DNA from: Bacteroidales bacterium UBA4331
GTDB lineage: Bacteria > Bacteroidota > Bacteroidia > Bacteroidales > Paludibacteraceae
Length of the DNA stretch: 64,000 bases
Assembly (NCBI GenBank): GCA_002394395.1
Contig: DGTR01000006.1
Span: 13,290 to 77,289, forward strand
Direction of reading: 5' to 3'
The notes beneath the pieces are model-generated. The model had not been told where the DNA came from, made no database searches, and worked only from the letters and a program-made list of their open reading frames with translations. This document shows, piece by piece, positions 17,413 through 24,607 of this stretch (position 1 is the first letter of the stretch; every line of letters starts with the position of its first letter). The position numbers and the translations under genes were made by a program.

Positions 17413-19506
17413 TTATCCTACTTGACAGCCGTTTTTGACGGGTGCAGAGACGGTGGTGACGACGAGTTTGCCGTCAGCATCGACTGCGGAGAGGATCATT
17501 CCCTGGGATTCAATACCCATCATTTTTCTCGGCGGGAAGTTCGCGATGAAGAGCACTTGTTTGCCGATGAGTACCGATGGATCCGGGTAAGATTGCGCGA
17601 TACCACTTAAAATAGTACGCTCACCCATGCCGTCGTCCAATTTAAATTGTAGGAGTCGATCTGATTTTTTTACATTCGTACATTCCAGCACGGTAGCTAC
17701 GCGGATGTCATTTTTGTCGAATTCATCGATGTTTGTAGCTGCTTTGACGGGTTCCGGACGCCAGTTTTTGAGCGCTTCGGCTTTAGCGGCTTCTTCGTTC
17801 TCCTTTTTGATGCGCTCGAGCCGATCGAGTTGTGCCTGGATCGCGGCATCTTCGATCTTCTCAAAGAGCAGGGATACTTCACCGAGTTGCTCACCGGTGG
17901 AAAGGAGATCGATACGGCCTAAATCTTCCCATCCGGCAGCCTCATTGAGACGAAGCATTCCTCTTAATTTTGCCGATGAAAACGGCAAGAATGGCTCAAA
18001 AGCGATAGCGAGATTGGCTGCGATCTGGAGCGATAGGTGGAGGATTGTTTGTACCCGTTTGGCGACTTCTTCGCTTGTTTCTATCTGTTTGGCGAGTTTC
18101 CAAGGCTCGGTGTCAGCGAGGTATTTGTTACCGATACGGGCGAGGTTCATCGCCTCTTTCTGTGCCTCGCGGAACTTGAAGTTATTGAGCAGGTCTTCGA
18201 GGGTGGCTTTGACATTCTTAAACTCCTCGATGGTCGCCTTGTCGTAATCGTTCAGTTCTCCGCACGCGGGCACGCGTCCTTCAAAATATTTATTCGTGAG
18301 CACGAGCGCGCGATTGACGAAGTTGCCGTAGATAGCGACGAGTTCGTTGTTATTGCGTGCTTGGAAATCCGACCAGGTGAAGTCGTTATCCTTGGTCTCC
18401 GGTGCGTTGGCGGTGAGGACATAGCGGAGAACATCCTGTTTGCCGGGAAAGTCCTCCAGGTACTCGTTGAGCCAAACCGCCCAGTTGCGGGAAGTGGAGA
18501 TCTTATCTCCCTCGAGATTGAGGAACTCGTTGGAGGGAACATTATCCGGCAGGTTGTAACCCTGCGCTTTGAGCATAGCGGGGAAGACGATACAGTGGAA
18601 AACGATATTATCTTTCCCGATGAAATGGATCATTCTTGTATCTTCCTGCTTCCACCATTTCTGCCAATCGCCGTATTTCTCGGGCTGCTTTTGGCAGAGC
18701 TCAATGGTATTGGAGATATATCCGATCGGGGCGTCGAACCATACGTACAGCACTTTTCCTTCGGCTCCTTCTACAGGCACCGGGATGCCCCAGTCCAGGT
18801 CACGTGTGACGGCACGGGGTTTGAGTCCTCCGTCGAGCCAGGACTTACACTGGCCATAGACGTTCGGCCTCCATTCCTTATGGTTATTGAGGATCCAGTC
18901 CTCCAGCCATGCCTGGTATTGGTCGAGGGGCAGGTACCAGTGTTTGGTAGCTTTCTTTGCGAGCGGATTGCCGGTCTCGGCGTTGTAGGGATTGATGAGC
19001 TCGTCGGGCGAAAGGGTTGCGCCGCATTTCTCACATTGGTCTCCATAAGCGCCCAATGAATGGCAGCGCGGGCACTCGCCGCGGATGTTTCGGTCGGTAA
19101 GGAAATGTCCGGTCTCGGGGTCGTAGAACTGCTCGGAGGTCTCCTCTACAAACTGTCCGGCATCGTACATCGCGCGGAAATAATCCGACGCGAACCGATG
19201 ATGTGTCGGCGAAGTGGTTCGGGAGTAGATATCGAACGATATACCGAACTCCGCGAATGAACGCTTGATCAACTCATGGTAGCGATCGACGACCTGCTGG
19301 GTGGTGATACCTTCTTTTCGCGCGCGGATGGTTACCGGCACGCCGTGTTCATCACTACCGCAAACAAAGAGCGTCTCTTTACCTTTCAGGCGCAGATATC
19401 TGGCGTAGATATCCGCAGGAACGTACACTCCGGCGAGGTGTCCAATATGCACGGGTCCGTTCGCATAAGGGAGTGCAGCTGTGATTAAAGTGCGATTAAA
19501 TGCCAT
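17413..19506 (-). CDS. metG: Methionyl-tRNA synthetase
   Basis: A 697-aa cytoplasmic enzyme charging tRNA-Met. HIGH signature at residues 20-23, zinc-knuckle cysteines CPRC and CEKC (about 145-165), and the KMSKS-equivalent DKISTS, the form usual in this group. An anticodon-binding helical domain follows, then a lysine/glutamate-rich linker and a C-terminal EMAP/Trbp111-like tRNA-binding domain (about 590-697; VATVLECTNVKKSDRLLQFK). Full length and intact. Its cognate-type tRNA gene lies 92 bp downstream on the same strand. The best minus-strand promoter is at 19654-19685, giving a leader of about 140 nt. Confidence 0.97.
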   Translation of the reverse strand: MAFNRTLITAALPYANGPVHIGHLAGVYVPADIYARYLRLKGKETLFVCGSDEHGVPVTIRARKEGITTQQVVDRYHELIKRSFAEFGISFDIYSRTTSPTHHRFASDYFRAMYDAGQFVEETSEQFYDPETGHFLTDRNIRGECPRCHSLGAYGDQCEKCGATLSPDELINPYNAETGNPLAKKATKHWYLPLDQYQAWLEDWILNNHKEWRPNVYGQCKSWLDGGLKPRAVTRDLDWGIPVPVEGAEGKVLYVWFDAPIGYISNTIELCQKQPEKYGDWQKWWKQEDTRMIHFIGKDNIVFHCIVFPAMLKAQGYNLPDNVPSNEFLNLEGDKISTSRNWAVWLNEYLEDFPGKQDVLRYVLTANAPETKDNDFTWSDFQARNNNELVAIYGNFVNRALVLTNKYFEGRVPACGELNDYDKATIEEFKNVKATLEDLLNNFKFREAQKEAMNLARIGNKYLADTEPWKLAKQIETSEEVAKRVQTILHLSLQIAANLAIAFEPFLPFSSAKLRGMLRLNEAAGWEDLGRIDLLSTGEQLGEVSLLFEKIEDAAIQAQLDRLERIKKENEEAAKAEALKNWRPEPVKAATNIDEFDKNDIRVATVLECTNVKKSDRLLQFKLDDGMGERTILSGIAQSYPDPSVLIGKQVLFIANFPPRKMMGIESQGMILSAVDADGKLVVTTVSAPVKNGCQVG

Positions 19507-19551
19507 ATTTTGTGTAATTTTTAGTTCAAATGTAAAAAAAAGCGTAAATTT

Positions 19552-19583
19552 TTTGCGTATGTCAAAAAAAATTAGTACTTTTG
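19552..19583 (+). promoter_or_regulatory. Promoter for the beta-barrel gene at 19672
   Basis: TTTG at 19552-19555, 20 bp spacer starting CGTATGTCAAA, TACTTTTG at 19576-19583. The start region includes the 16-bp palindrome TTTTGCGGCCGCAAAA (19579-19594). Confidence 0.8.
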
Positions 19584-19653
19584 CGGCCGCAAAATGGTTT
19601 TATAACATAGGTGATACCTTTCGTCGTATTTTGCGCATGACCGAAATCGGGTG

Positions 19654-19685
19654 CAAAGGTACGAAAAAAAAATGGAAAATACAAA
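19654..19685 (-). promoter_or_regulatory. Probable metG promoter, facing the beta-barrel promoter
   Basis: On the minus strand TTTG (19682-19685), 20 bp spacer, TACCTTTG (19654-19661). The -33 box lies inside the first codons of the plus-strand gene at 19672. Confidence 0.6.
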
Positions 19686-20748
19686 TAAAACAGTGAAAAA
19701 ACATCAATCATACTGGGTTTTGCTCCTCGCGATGCTCTTTAGCGGTGCGGTGAATGCAAAGGTAAACAACTATGTTGGCGCGTATGCCAATGTGGGCGAA
19801 TGGACCTTACTCCCATCGCAGAGTAATTATGGCCCGAGTTTCGGTGTAGCCGGAGGTGCAGGTTTCTTATACGAGTTGCAGGCCGGAGGTACATATAGCC
19901 AGACGCGGTTCTTGTTCGACGTCGGAGTAGGTGCCCAGGGTGGTATGACGAGTTATATCCAATCGAGTAATATGACGGTGCCCCTGCTTAACCAGAAGGA
20001 TTTGGATGACGATCCGTTTACCTATATCTATGAGTTGCAAGATCGGCATGACCAGTATAACAACTTAGCGGTTCAGGTGCCGCTCATGATCGGTGTGCAG
20101 CATCGTAAGTTCTATATGTTAGTCGGAGCCAAAGTTGGTGCAAACCTGCTAACGAGAGCCCATACGACGGCGATAGTAAATACCTTCGGCCGTTATACGG
20201 ATCCGAATAACCAGCTCATCTTTGATGATTTCCGTAACATGCCGGACTACCAGTTCTTCGAGGGCTACAAGCTGAACGGCAGCGCGAAAGCCAGTCTGGG
20301 GATGAACGTGGATCTGAGTTTTGAGATCGGTGGTCGTTTAGGCGCTGTATATGATGCAGTGGGCTACGATGTACCGAAACGCAAGGTCGAGTATCGTCTG
20401 GCGGCGTTTGTGGATTATGGATTATTGGATATCCATACCAAGCGCGATTTACCGGGACTTGAAGTCCCGAAGGATGGCTATAACGTAGGCAAAACGGCAC
20501 CGGTGTATAACACAACTTCGATGATTGATAACCTGCAGATAAACGATATTATGTCCACTGAGACCACCAACCTCGACGGCACGAAACAGCCGTTCGCCAA
20601 GTCGGTGAACAGTCTAATGGTGGGAATCAAGTTTACGGTACTGTTCCAGTTGCCGGAGCCCGGCCAGTGCGTGATCTGCCGCGATGCGTACGGCACCTCA
20701 ATTCGCAGCCGGCGCAGTAGCAGCCGAGGAATGAAGTACGAGGAATAA
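19672..20748 (+). CDS. Outer-membrane beta-barrel protein (family shared with 43.0 and 44.0 kb)
   Basis: A 358-aa protein. ATG 19672 (MENTNKTVKK) is chosen; the signal peptide hydrophobic core is WVLLLAMLFSGAVNA. Mature sequence shows alternating aromatic/hydrophobic strands typical of a porin-like barrel (VGAYANVGEW, RFLFDVGVG, VQVPLMIGVQ, FYMLVGAKVG, RLAAFVDYGLLDIHT, NSLMVGIKFTVLFQLPE). The segment pattern matches the proteins at 43024 and 43987 and the barrel part of 4298 (for example 'YRLAAFVDYGLLDIHT' versus 'YLAAYVDFGVLNLHT'). It is monocistronic here, without a T9SS cargo gene beside it. The last 17 codons (arginine/serine-rich, TSIRSRRSSS) overlap the end of cdaA on the opposite strand. 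Confidence 0.8.
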   Translation: MENTNKTVKKHQSYWVLLLAMLFSGAVNAKVNNYVGAYANVGEWTLLPSQSNYGPSFGVAGGAGFLYELQAGGTYSQTRFLFDVGVGAQGGMTSYIQSSNMTVPLLNQKDLDDDPFTYIYELQDRHDQYNNLAVQVPLMIGVQHRKFYMLVGAKVGANLLTRAHTTAIVNTFGRYTDPNNQLIFDDFRNMPDYQFFEGYKLNGSAKASLGMNVDLSFEIGGRLGAVYDAVGYDVPKRKVEYRLAAFVDYGLLDIHTKRDLPGLEVPKDGYNVGKTAPVYNTTSMIDNLQINDIMSTETTNLDGTKQPFAKSVNSLMVGIKFTVLFQLPEPGQCVICRDAYGTSIRSRRSSSRGMKYEE

Positions 20749-21486
20749 CTCATCCTCTTTGACCTCTCGTATCTCGCCTGCTTCGGCGACGGAGATGTGA
20801 CCTGTTTCTTCCGACACCACAATGCACGTGGCGTCGGATTTTTCTGTTAGGCCCAATGCTGCGCGGTGACGAAGACCGTAATGGAGCGGGATATTCTGGT
20901 TCTTGCTGACCGGCAGGATACATGCTGCAGCGACCATCTTTCCGTCCCGGATGATGAGAGCACCGTCGTGGAGCGGGGTGTTCTTGAAGAAGATATTCTC
21001 GATTAACCGTGCGGAGACTTGCGCATCCAACCGCTCGCCGGTATCGACGATCTCCTTGAGGCTGCCTCCTCCGGCGAGGACGATGAGAGCGCCGGTCTTG
21101 GTAGAAGCCATATGGCGGCAGGCTTGGGTGATCTCGAGGATCTGCTGCCGCGAGCCGGCATCGTCCTTATTGGCGGTTGGACGGAAGATACTCCAGGACG
21201 AGAACCGCGAGCCGATACGATAGAAGAACATACGTATCTCTTCCTGGAAAATGACAATCAGGGCTATCGCGCCGACAGAGATGATGCGGTCAAAGAGTGC
21301 GCCCGTGAGGTCCAGATGGAAGACGAAACTGACCAAAAACCAAACGAGGATGAATGCCAGAATACCCCAGAAGAGGTTTGCGGCGCCGGTCTTACGGAGC
21401 AGGCGATAGGTATAATAGAGGATACCTGCCACCAGCAAGATATCAATCACATCTTTGAATCCAAAAGAGAATGCTAAGAAATGCAT
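20698..21486 (-). CDS. cdaA: Diadenylate cyclase, CdaA type
   Basis: A 262-aa membrane enzyme making c-di-AMP from two ATP. Three N-terminal transmembrane helices (residues about 12-85) are followed by the DAC domain. Catalytic motifs are intact: DGA at 174-176 (PLHDGALI) and RHR at 206-208 (GLRHRAALG). It starts 5 bp after folP ends and should share its transcript; this folP-cdaA order is familiar in Bacteroidota. Its last 51 bp overlap, tail to tail, the beta-barrel gene on the plus strand. The C-terminus is a short Ala-rich tail (SSAATAPAAN). Likely role: cell-wall and osmotic homeostasis signalling. Confidence 0.95.
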   Translation of the reverse strand: MHFLAFSFGFKDVIDILLVAGILYYTYRLLRKTGAANLFWGILAFILVWFLVSFVFHLDLTGALFDRIISVGAIALIVIFQEEIRMFFYRIGSRFSSWSIFRPTANKDDAGSRQQILEITQACRHMASTKTGALIVLAGGGSLKEIVDTGERLDAQVSARLIENIFFKNTPLHDGALIIRDGKMVAAACILPVSKNQNIPLHYGLRHRAALGLTEKSDATCIVVSEETGHISVAEAGEIREVKEDELFLVLHSSAATAPAAN

Positions 21487-21491
21487 AGTTA

Positions 21492-22232
21492 TTACTTGCT
21501 ATTTAGTATATTATATAGTTTTATCGTGCGCGCGGTGTGCGCTACGTCATGCGTGCGTAATATAGTGGCGCCGTGGAAGAGGGCGTAGAGTTGCAGCGCT
21601 TGGGTGGCTTCGAGACAAGTCTCGGGCGTGAGGTCGAGGGGTTTATAGACCATCGATTTGCGGCTGACGCCGACGAGAATCGGGAGGTTATAGCGCCGCA
21701 GGCTGTCCATCGAGCGCATGCAGGCATAGTCCAACTCGGGCGAACCGATAAATCCGAATCCCGGATCGAGAATGAGCTGAATACCTTCCATATACTCGGC
21801 ATGAGCCGGCAGCTCGAGGTCTCCGCGCAGGGTCCAGATATACGGTGCCTCGTAGGATCGCACGAGCGAGTACATCGCTTCGCACCCTCCGGATATATCA
21901 TTGATGATGAGCGGACCAAAAGCCTCCATTACCCTACGGGCGATCTCCGGTCGGAAGGTATCGACGGACAGTTCGACGGAGGGGAGAGCATCGCGAATCG
22001 CGGAGAGGGCAGGAACTAATCGTCTCCACTCGGTCTCTTCGTCCACGGGGGTACTGTTCGGTCGGGTAGAGCAAGCTCCGATATCCAAAATATCCGCTCC
22101 GTCAGTGATGGCTTGCCGGGCCCACATCACAATGCGGTCCGTATCCACTTTTTCGTCCGAATGCATCAATCGCGACCCGGAGTAAAAACTATCCGGCGTC
22201 ACGTTCCCTATCGCCATAATTTTCGCAATCAT
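21492..22232 (-). CDS. folP: Dihydropteroate synthase (short, divergent)
   Basis: A 246-aa enzyme of folate synthesis joining p-aminobenzoate to dihydropterin pyrophosphate. Recognisable motifs: NVTPDSF, DIGACSTRP (canonical GGESTRP), SVDTF, INDISGG, LDPGFGF, GVSRKS and RTHDV. The usual 'MHM.G.P' segment is missing and replaced by YIWTLRGDLELP, and the protein is about 30 aa shorter than common family members. Substrate-contacting motifs around the pterin and phosphate sites are otherwise retained, so activity is plausible. It is first in the folP-cdaA pair. A divergent specificity is possible but not supported by more than these changes. Confidence 0.9.
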   Translation of the reverse strand: MIAKIMAIGNVTPDSFYSGSRLMHSDEKVDTDRIVMWARQAITDGADILDIGACSTRPNSTPVDEETEWRRLVPALSAIRDALPSVELSVDTFRPEIARRVMEAFGPLIINDISGGCEAMYSLVRSYEAPYIWTLRGDLELPAHAEYMEGIQLILDPGFGFIGSPELDYACMRSMDSLRRYNLPILVGVSRKSMVYKPLDLTPETCLEATQALQLYALFHGATILRTHDVAHTARTIKLYNILNSK

Positions 22233-22236
22233 GGTG

Positions 22237-22244
22237 CAAAGTTA
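22237..22244 (-). promoter_or_regulatory. -7 element for folP
   Basis: TAACTTTG on the minus strand immediately upstream of the start codon; no well-spaced -33 box was found, and the leader would be nearly absent. Confidence 0.45.
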
Positions 22245-22314
22245 CTGCTTTTTTGGCAAATAATTGACGTTTTTCGTAAAAAAATACGTTTTTTTTTCAT
22301 TTTTTGCTCAAAAG

Positions 22315-22347
22315 TTTGGTTTTTTTGAGAAAAAATGTGTATCTTTG
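22315..22347 (+). promoter_or_regulatory. Promoter for the gldJ-like gene
   Basis: TTTG at 22315-22318, 21 bp spacer, TATCTTTG at 22340-22347. Confidence 0.75.
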
Positions 22348-22391
22348 CAGGCTGAAACGTGTGCACATATAATAAACACATCAAAAATAGT

Positions 22392-23990
22392 ATGAAAAAA
22401 GTTAAGTATCTTTTGATTGTCTTGGTGGCGATGACGGCAGTTTCGTGCCAGAAACGTGAGTTGAATACCCGCGTGAGCAACACCACCGGTTGGAATTATT
22501 TTGACCAACGTACAACTAATTTTGAGGCGAACGAAGGAGTAGGAAACGTGAACCCTATCGGTATGGTTCCTATCCAGGGTGGTTCGTTCACGGTAGGTGA
22601 GAAGGATGAGTTCCTGACAGCTCCGCGTAACAACGAGACCCGTACGCTGACGGTTAGTTCGTTCTATATGGACAAATATGAGGTAACTAACCTGAACTGG
22701 AACGAGTATCTCCACTGGTTAGACTTCGTGTTTGGCGCAGTAGCTCCGGAGTTGGTAGATCAGGCTCGTCCGGACCACAAGGTATGGCGTGAGGATCTGG
22801 CGTACAACGACCCGTATGAGGACAACTATTTCGAGCATCCGGCGTTCTCGTTCTACCCGATTGTAGGTGTGACGTGGGAGCAGGCGATGGATTATTGCCA
22901 GTGGCGTACGGACCGTGTGAACGAGATGGCGTTGATCAATGCCGGCGCAATCGTTATCCCTCCGTTTGCTGACTTGCAGCCGACGGACGATGAGGGTTAT
23001 AAGGATGAGTGGGAGCAAGAGACCGGCTACGAGATGTACTCGTATGAGGAGGTCAGCCCCGAGGATCCCGAGCAGACGGTAACGATGTACCGCCCGAGTT
23101 TCGAGTGGATTCGTGACAAGTTTGTATTCAATACCGAGAAATATCTGATGGATGATACGTATGTACCGGAGTATGGCCGTCATCCGAAGACAGATAGCTA
23201 TGGTGCGGAGCGTAAGGTGAATATCGCCGACGGTATCTTCGTGACTGGTTATCGTCTGCCGACGGAGGCAGAGTGGGAGTTTGCTGCTTACGCTCCTGTA
23301 GCCGGCGAGGATGGTTTGACCATCGAGGGTAAGGTTTATCCGTGGAGCGGTTATCATCCCCGTGATATGAGTAAGAAGAACCTGGGTCAGATGCAGGCTA
23401 ACTTCGTTCGCGGTCGTGGCGATATGATGGGTGTCAGCGGTGCGCTGAATGACCGTCGTGTGATCACCAATCCGGTGGATGAGTTTGCTCCGAATGATTT
23501 CGGTCTGTATAACATGGCCGGTAACGTAAACGAGTGGGTAATGGATGTATATCGCGAGACGACCTTTCAGGAGACCAGCGAGTATAACTCCTACCGTGGT
23601 AATATCTACAGCCGTCCGGTGCTGGATGACAATGGCAAATTCGAGATGGACTCTGTAGGTCGTATCAAGATCACCTGGGGTAAAGAGGATGATAAGCGTG
23701 ACGTGCTGGACGGCGATTTCGCCAGCCTGATCGACACCGATTATCCGCTGGATACCGTTGGTGTAGCTAACCTGAGCGAGGTGAAGACCGATCCGACGGA
23801 TATCTTGGCTCCGCGCGTAACGAAGAAGAGCCGTGTATATAAAGGTGGCTCCTGGGCTGATCGTATCTATTGGTTGAACCCCTCTACCCGTCGTTACTTG
23901 GATCAAGACAAGGCTTCGTCGAAGGTGGGCTTCCGTTGCGCAATGAGTACGCTTGGCGACCAAATCCCCGGCACACCGGTTGAGAGATGA
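22392..23990 (+). CDS. gldJ: GldJ-like gliding/T9SS lipoprotein with FGE-sulfatase fold
   Basis: A 532-aa lipoprotein. ATG 22392 gives a lipoprotein signal with cysteine at residue 19 (MTAVSCQ). The rest matches the formylglycine-generating-enzyme/sulfatase-modifying fold used by GldJ and GldK/PorK: GMVPIQGGSFTVG, SSFYMDKYEVTNLNWNEYL, HPAFSFYPIVGVTWEQAMDYC, YRLPTEAEWEFAA, NDFGLYNMAGNVNEWV, VYKGGSW and VGFRCAM. The pattern 'WRTDRVNE' and the early 'TGWNYFD' fit GldJ better than PorK. These lipoproteins are needed for gliding and/or T9SS function; there is no reason to expect enzyme activity. This fits the many T9SS cargo genes around it. The GldJ versus PorK assignment is my main uncertainty. 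Confidence 0.82.
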   Translation: MKKVKYLLIVLVAMTAVSCQKRELNTRVSNTTGWNYFDQRTTNFEANEGVGNVNPIGMVPIQGGSFTVGEKDEFLTAPRNNETRTLTVSSFYMDKYEVTNLNWNEYLHWLDFVFGAVAPELVDQARPDHKVWREDLAYNDPYEDNYFEHPAFSFYPIVGVTWEQAMDYCQWRTDRVNEMALINAGAIVIPPFADLQPTDDEGYKDEWEQETGYEMYSYEEVSPEDPEQTVTMYRPSFEWIRDKFVFNTEKYLMDDTYVPEYGRHPKTDSYGAERKVNIADGIFVTGYRLPTEAEWEFAAYAPVAGEDGLTIEGKVYPWSGYHPRDMSKKNLGQMQANFVRGRGDMMGVSGALNDRRVITNPVDEFAPNDFGLYNMAGNVNEWVMDVYRETTFQETSEYNSYRGNIYSRPVLDDNGKFEMDSVGRIKITWGKEDDKRDVLDGDFASLIDTDYPLDTVGVANLSEVKTDPTDILAPRVTKKSRVYKGGSWADRIYWLNPSTRRYLDQDKASSKVGFRCAMSTLGDQIPGTPVER

Positions 23991-24020
23991 TTAAAGTAGA
24001 AGATTAAAGTTTAAAGATAT

Positions 24021-24395
24021 ATGAATTTTCCTGAAAATATCAAGTACACAAGCGAACATGAGTGGATTCGCGTAGAGGGTGATGAAGCCTTTGTAGGAAT
24101 CACTGATTATGCGCAGTCTGAGTTGGGCGAGATTGTCTTCATCGACGTGCCCACCGTAGGTGAGACAGTAGGTCAGGGTGAGGTCTTCGGTTCTGTAGAA
24201 GCTGTCAAGACCGTGAGTGACCTGAATATGCCTGTCTCGGGTGAGGTGTTGGTGCTGAACGAAGAGTTGGACGCTGCGCCGGAGTTGGTAAACAACGACC
24301 CGTATGGCAAGGGATGGATCATCAAGATCAGCGTCAAAGATGCATCGGAGCTGGATAAGCTGATGGATGCAGCGGCATACGAGGCCAGCCTCTAA
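24021..24395 (+). CDS. gcvH: Glycine cleavage system H protein
   Basis: A 124-aa lipoyl carrier that shuttles the aminomethyl group between the P, T and L proteins of glycine cleavage. Start MNFPENIKYTSEHEW is canonical. The lipoylated lysine is K63 in GSVEAVKTVSDL, and the following NMPVSGEVLVLNEEL and DPYGKGWIIKI are family-typical. It lies 30 bp after gldJ across a 'gattaaagt' repeat and ends at a clear terminator. No other gcv genes are in the window. Confidence 0.96.
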   Translation: MNFPENIKYTSEHEWIRVEGDEAFVGITDYAQSELGEIVFIDVPTVGETVGQGEVFGSVEAVKTVSDLNMPVSGEVLVLNEELDAAPELVNNDPYGKGWIIKISVKDASELDKLMDAAAYEASL

Positions 24396-24429
24396 GCGTA
24401 CACGCGAACGCACACGCGTATTAAAATAA

Positions 24430-24460
24430 GGAGAGTACCTATCGGGTGCTCTCTTTTGTT
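24430..24460 (+). terminator. Intrinsic terminator after gcvH
   Basis: GAGAGTACC (24431-24439) pairs with GGTGCTCTC (24445-24453), one G-T pair, followed by TTTTGTTTTT. Confidence 0.88.
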
Positions 24461-24517
24461 TTTATGTAATCTTTACTTTACAAAAGTGAGAAAATAATCA
24501 CTTTTTTGCTCTTTTTG

Positions 24518-24548
24518 TTGCATATATCACGAAAAAAGTGTAAATTTG
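24518..24548 (+). promoter_or_regulatory. Promoter for the 3358-aa protein
   Basis: TTG at 24518-24520, 20 bp spacer starting CATATATCA, TAAATTTG at 24541-24548. Confidence 0.75.
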
Positions 24549-24607
24549 CGCCAAAATTTTGATTTTTAATAACAGTTGGACAGAATAGTAATTAATTTTT
24601 ATAGAAT

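Noticed and set aside
17627..19059. Long plus-strand frames opposite metG
   Set aside because: metG is complete with all signature motifs; the opposite frames have no family features and are coding-strand shadows.
22392..23990. Active formylglycine-generating enzyme or sulfatase activator
   Set aside because: The fold matches, but the lipoprotein signal, length and motif details fit the structural GldJ/GldK group; no sulfatase is nearby.
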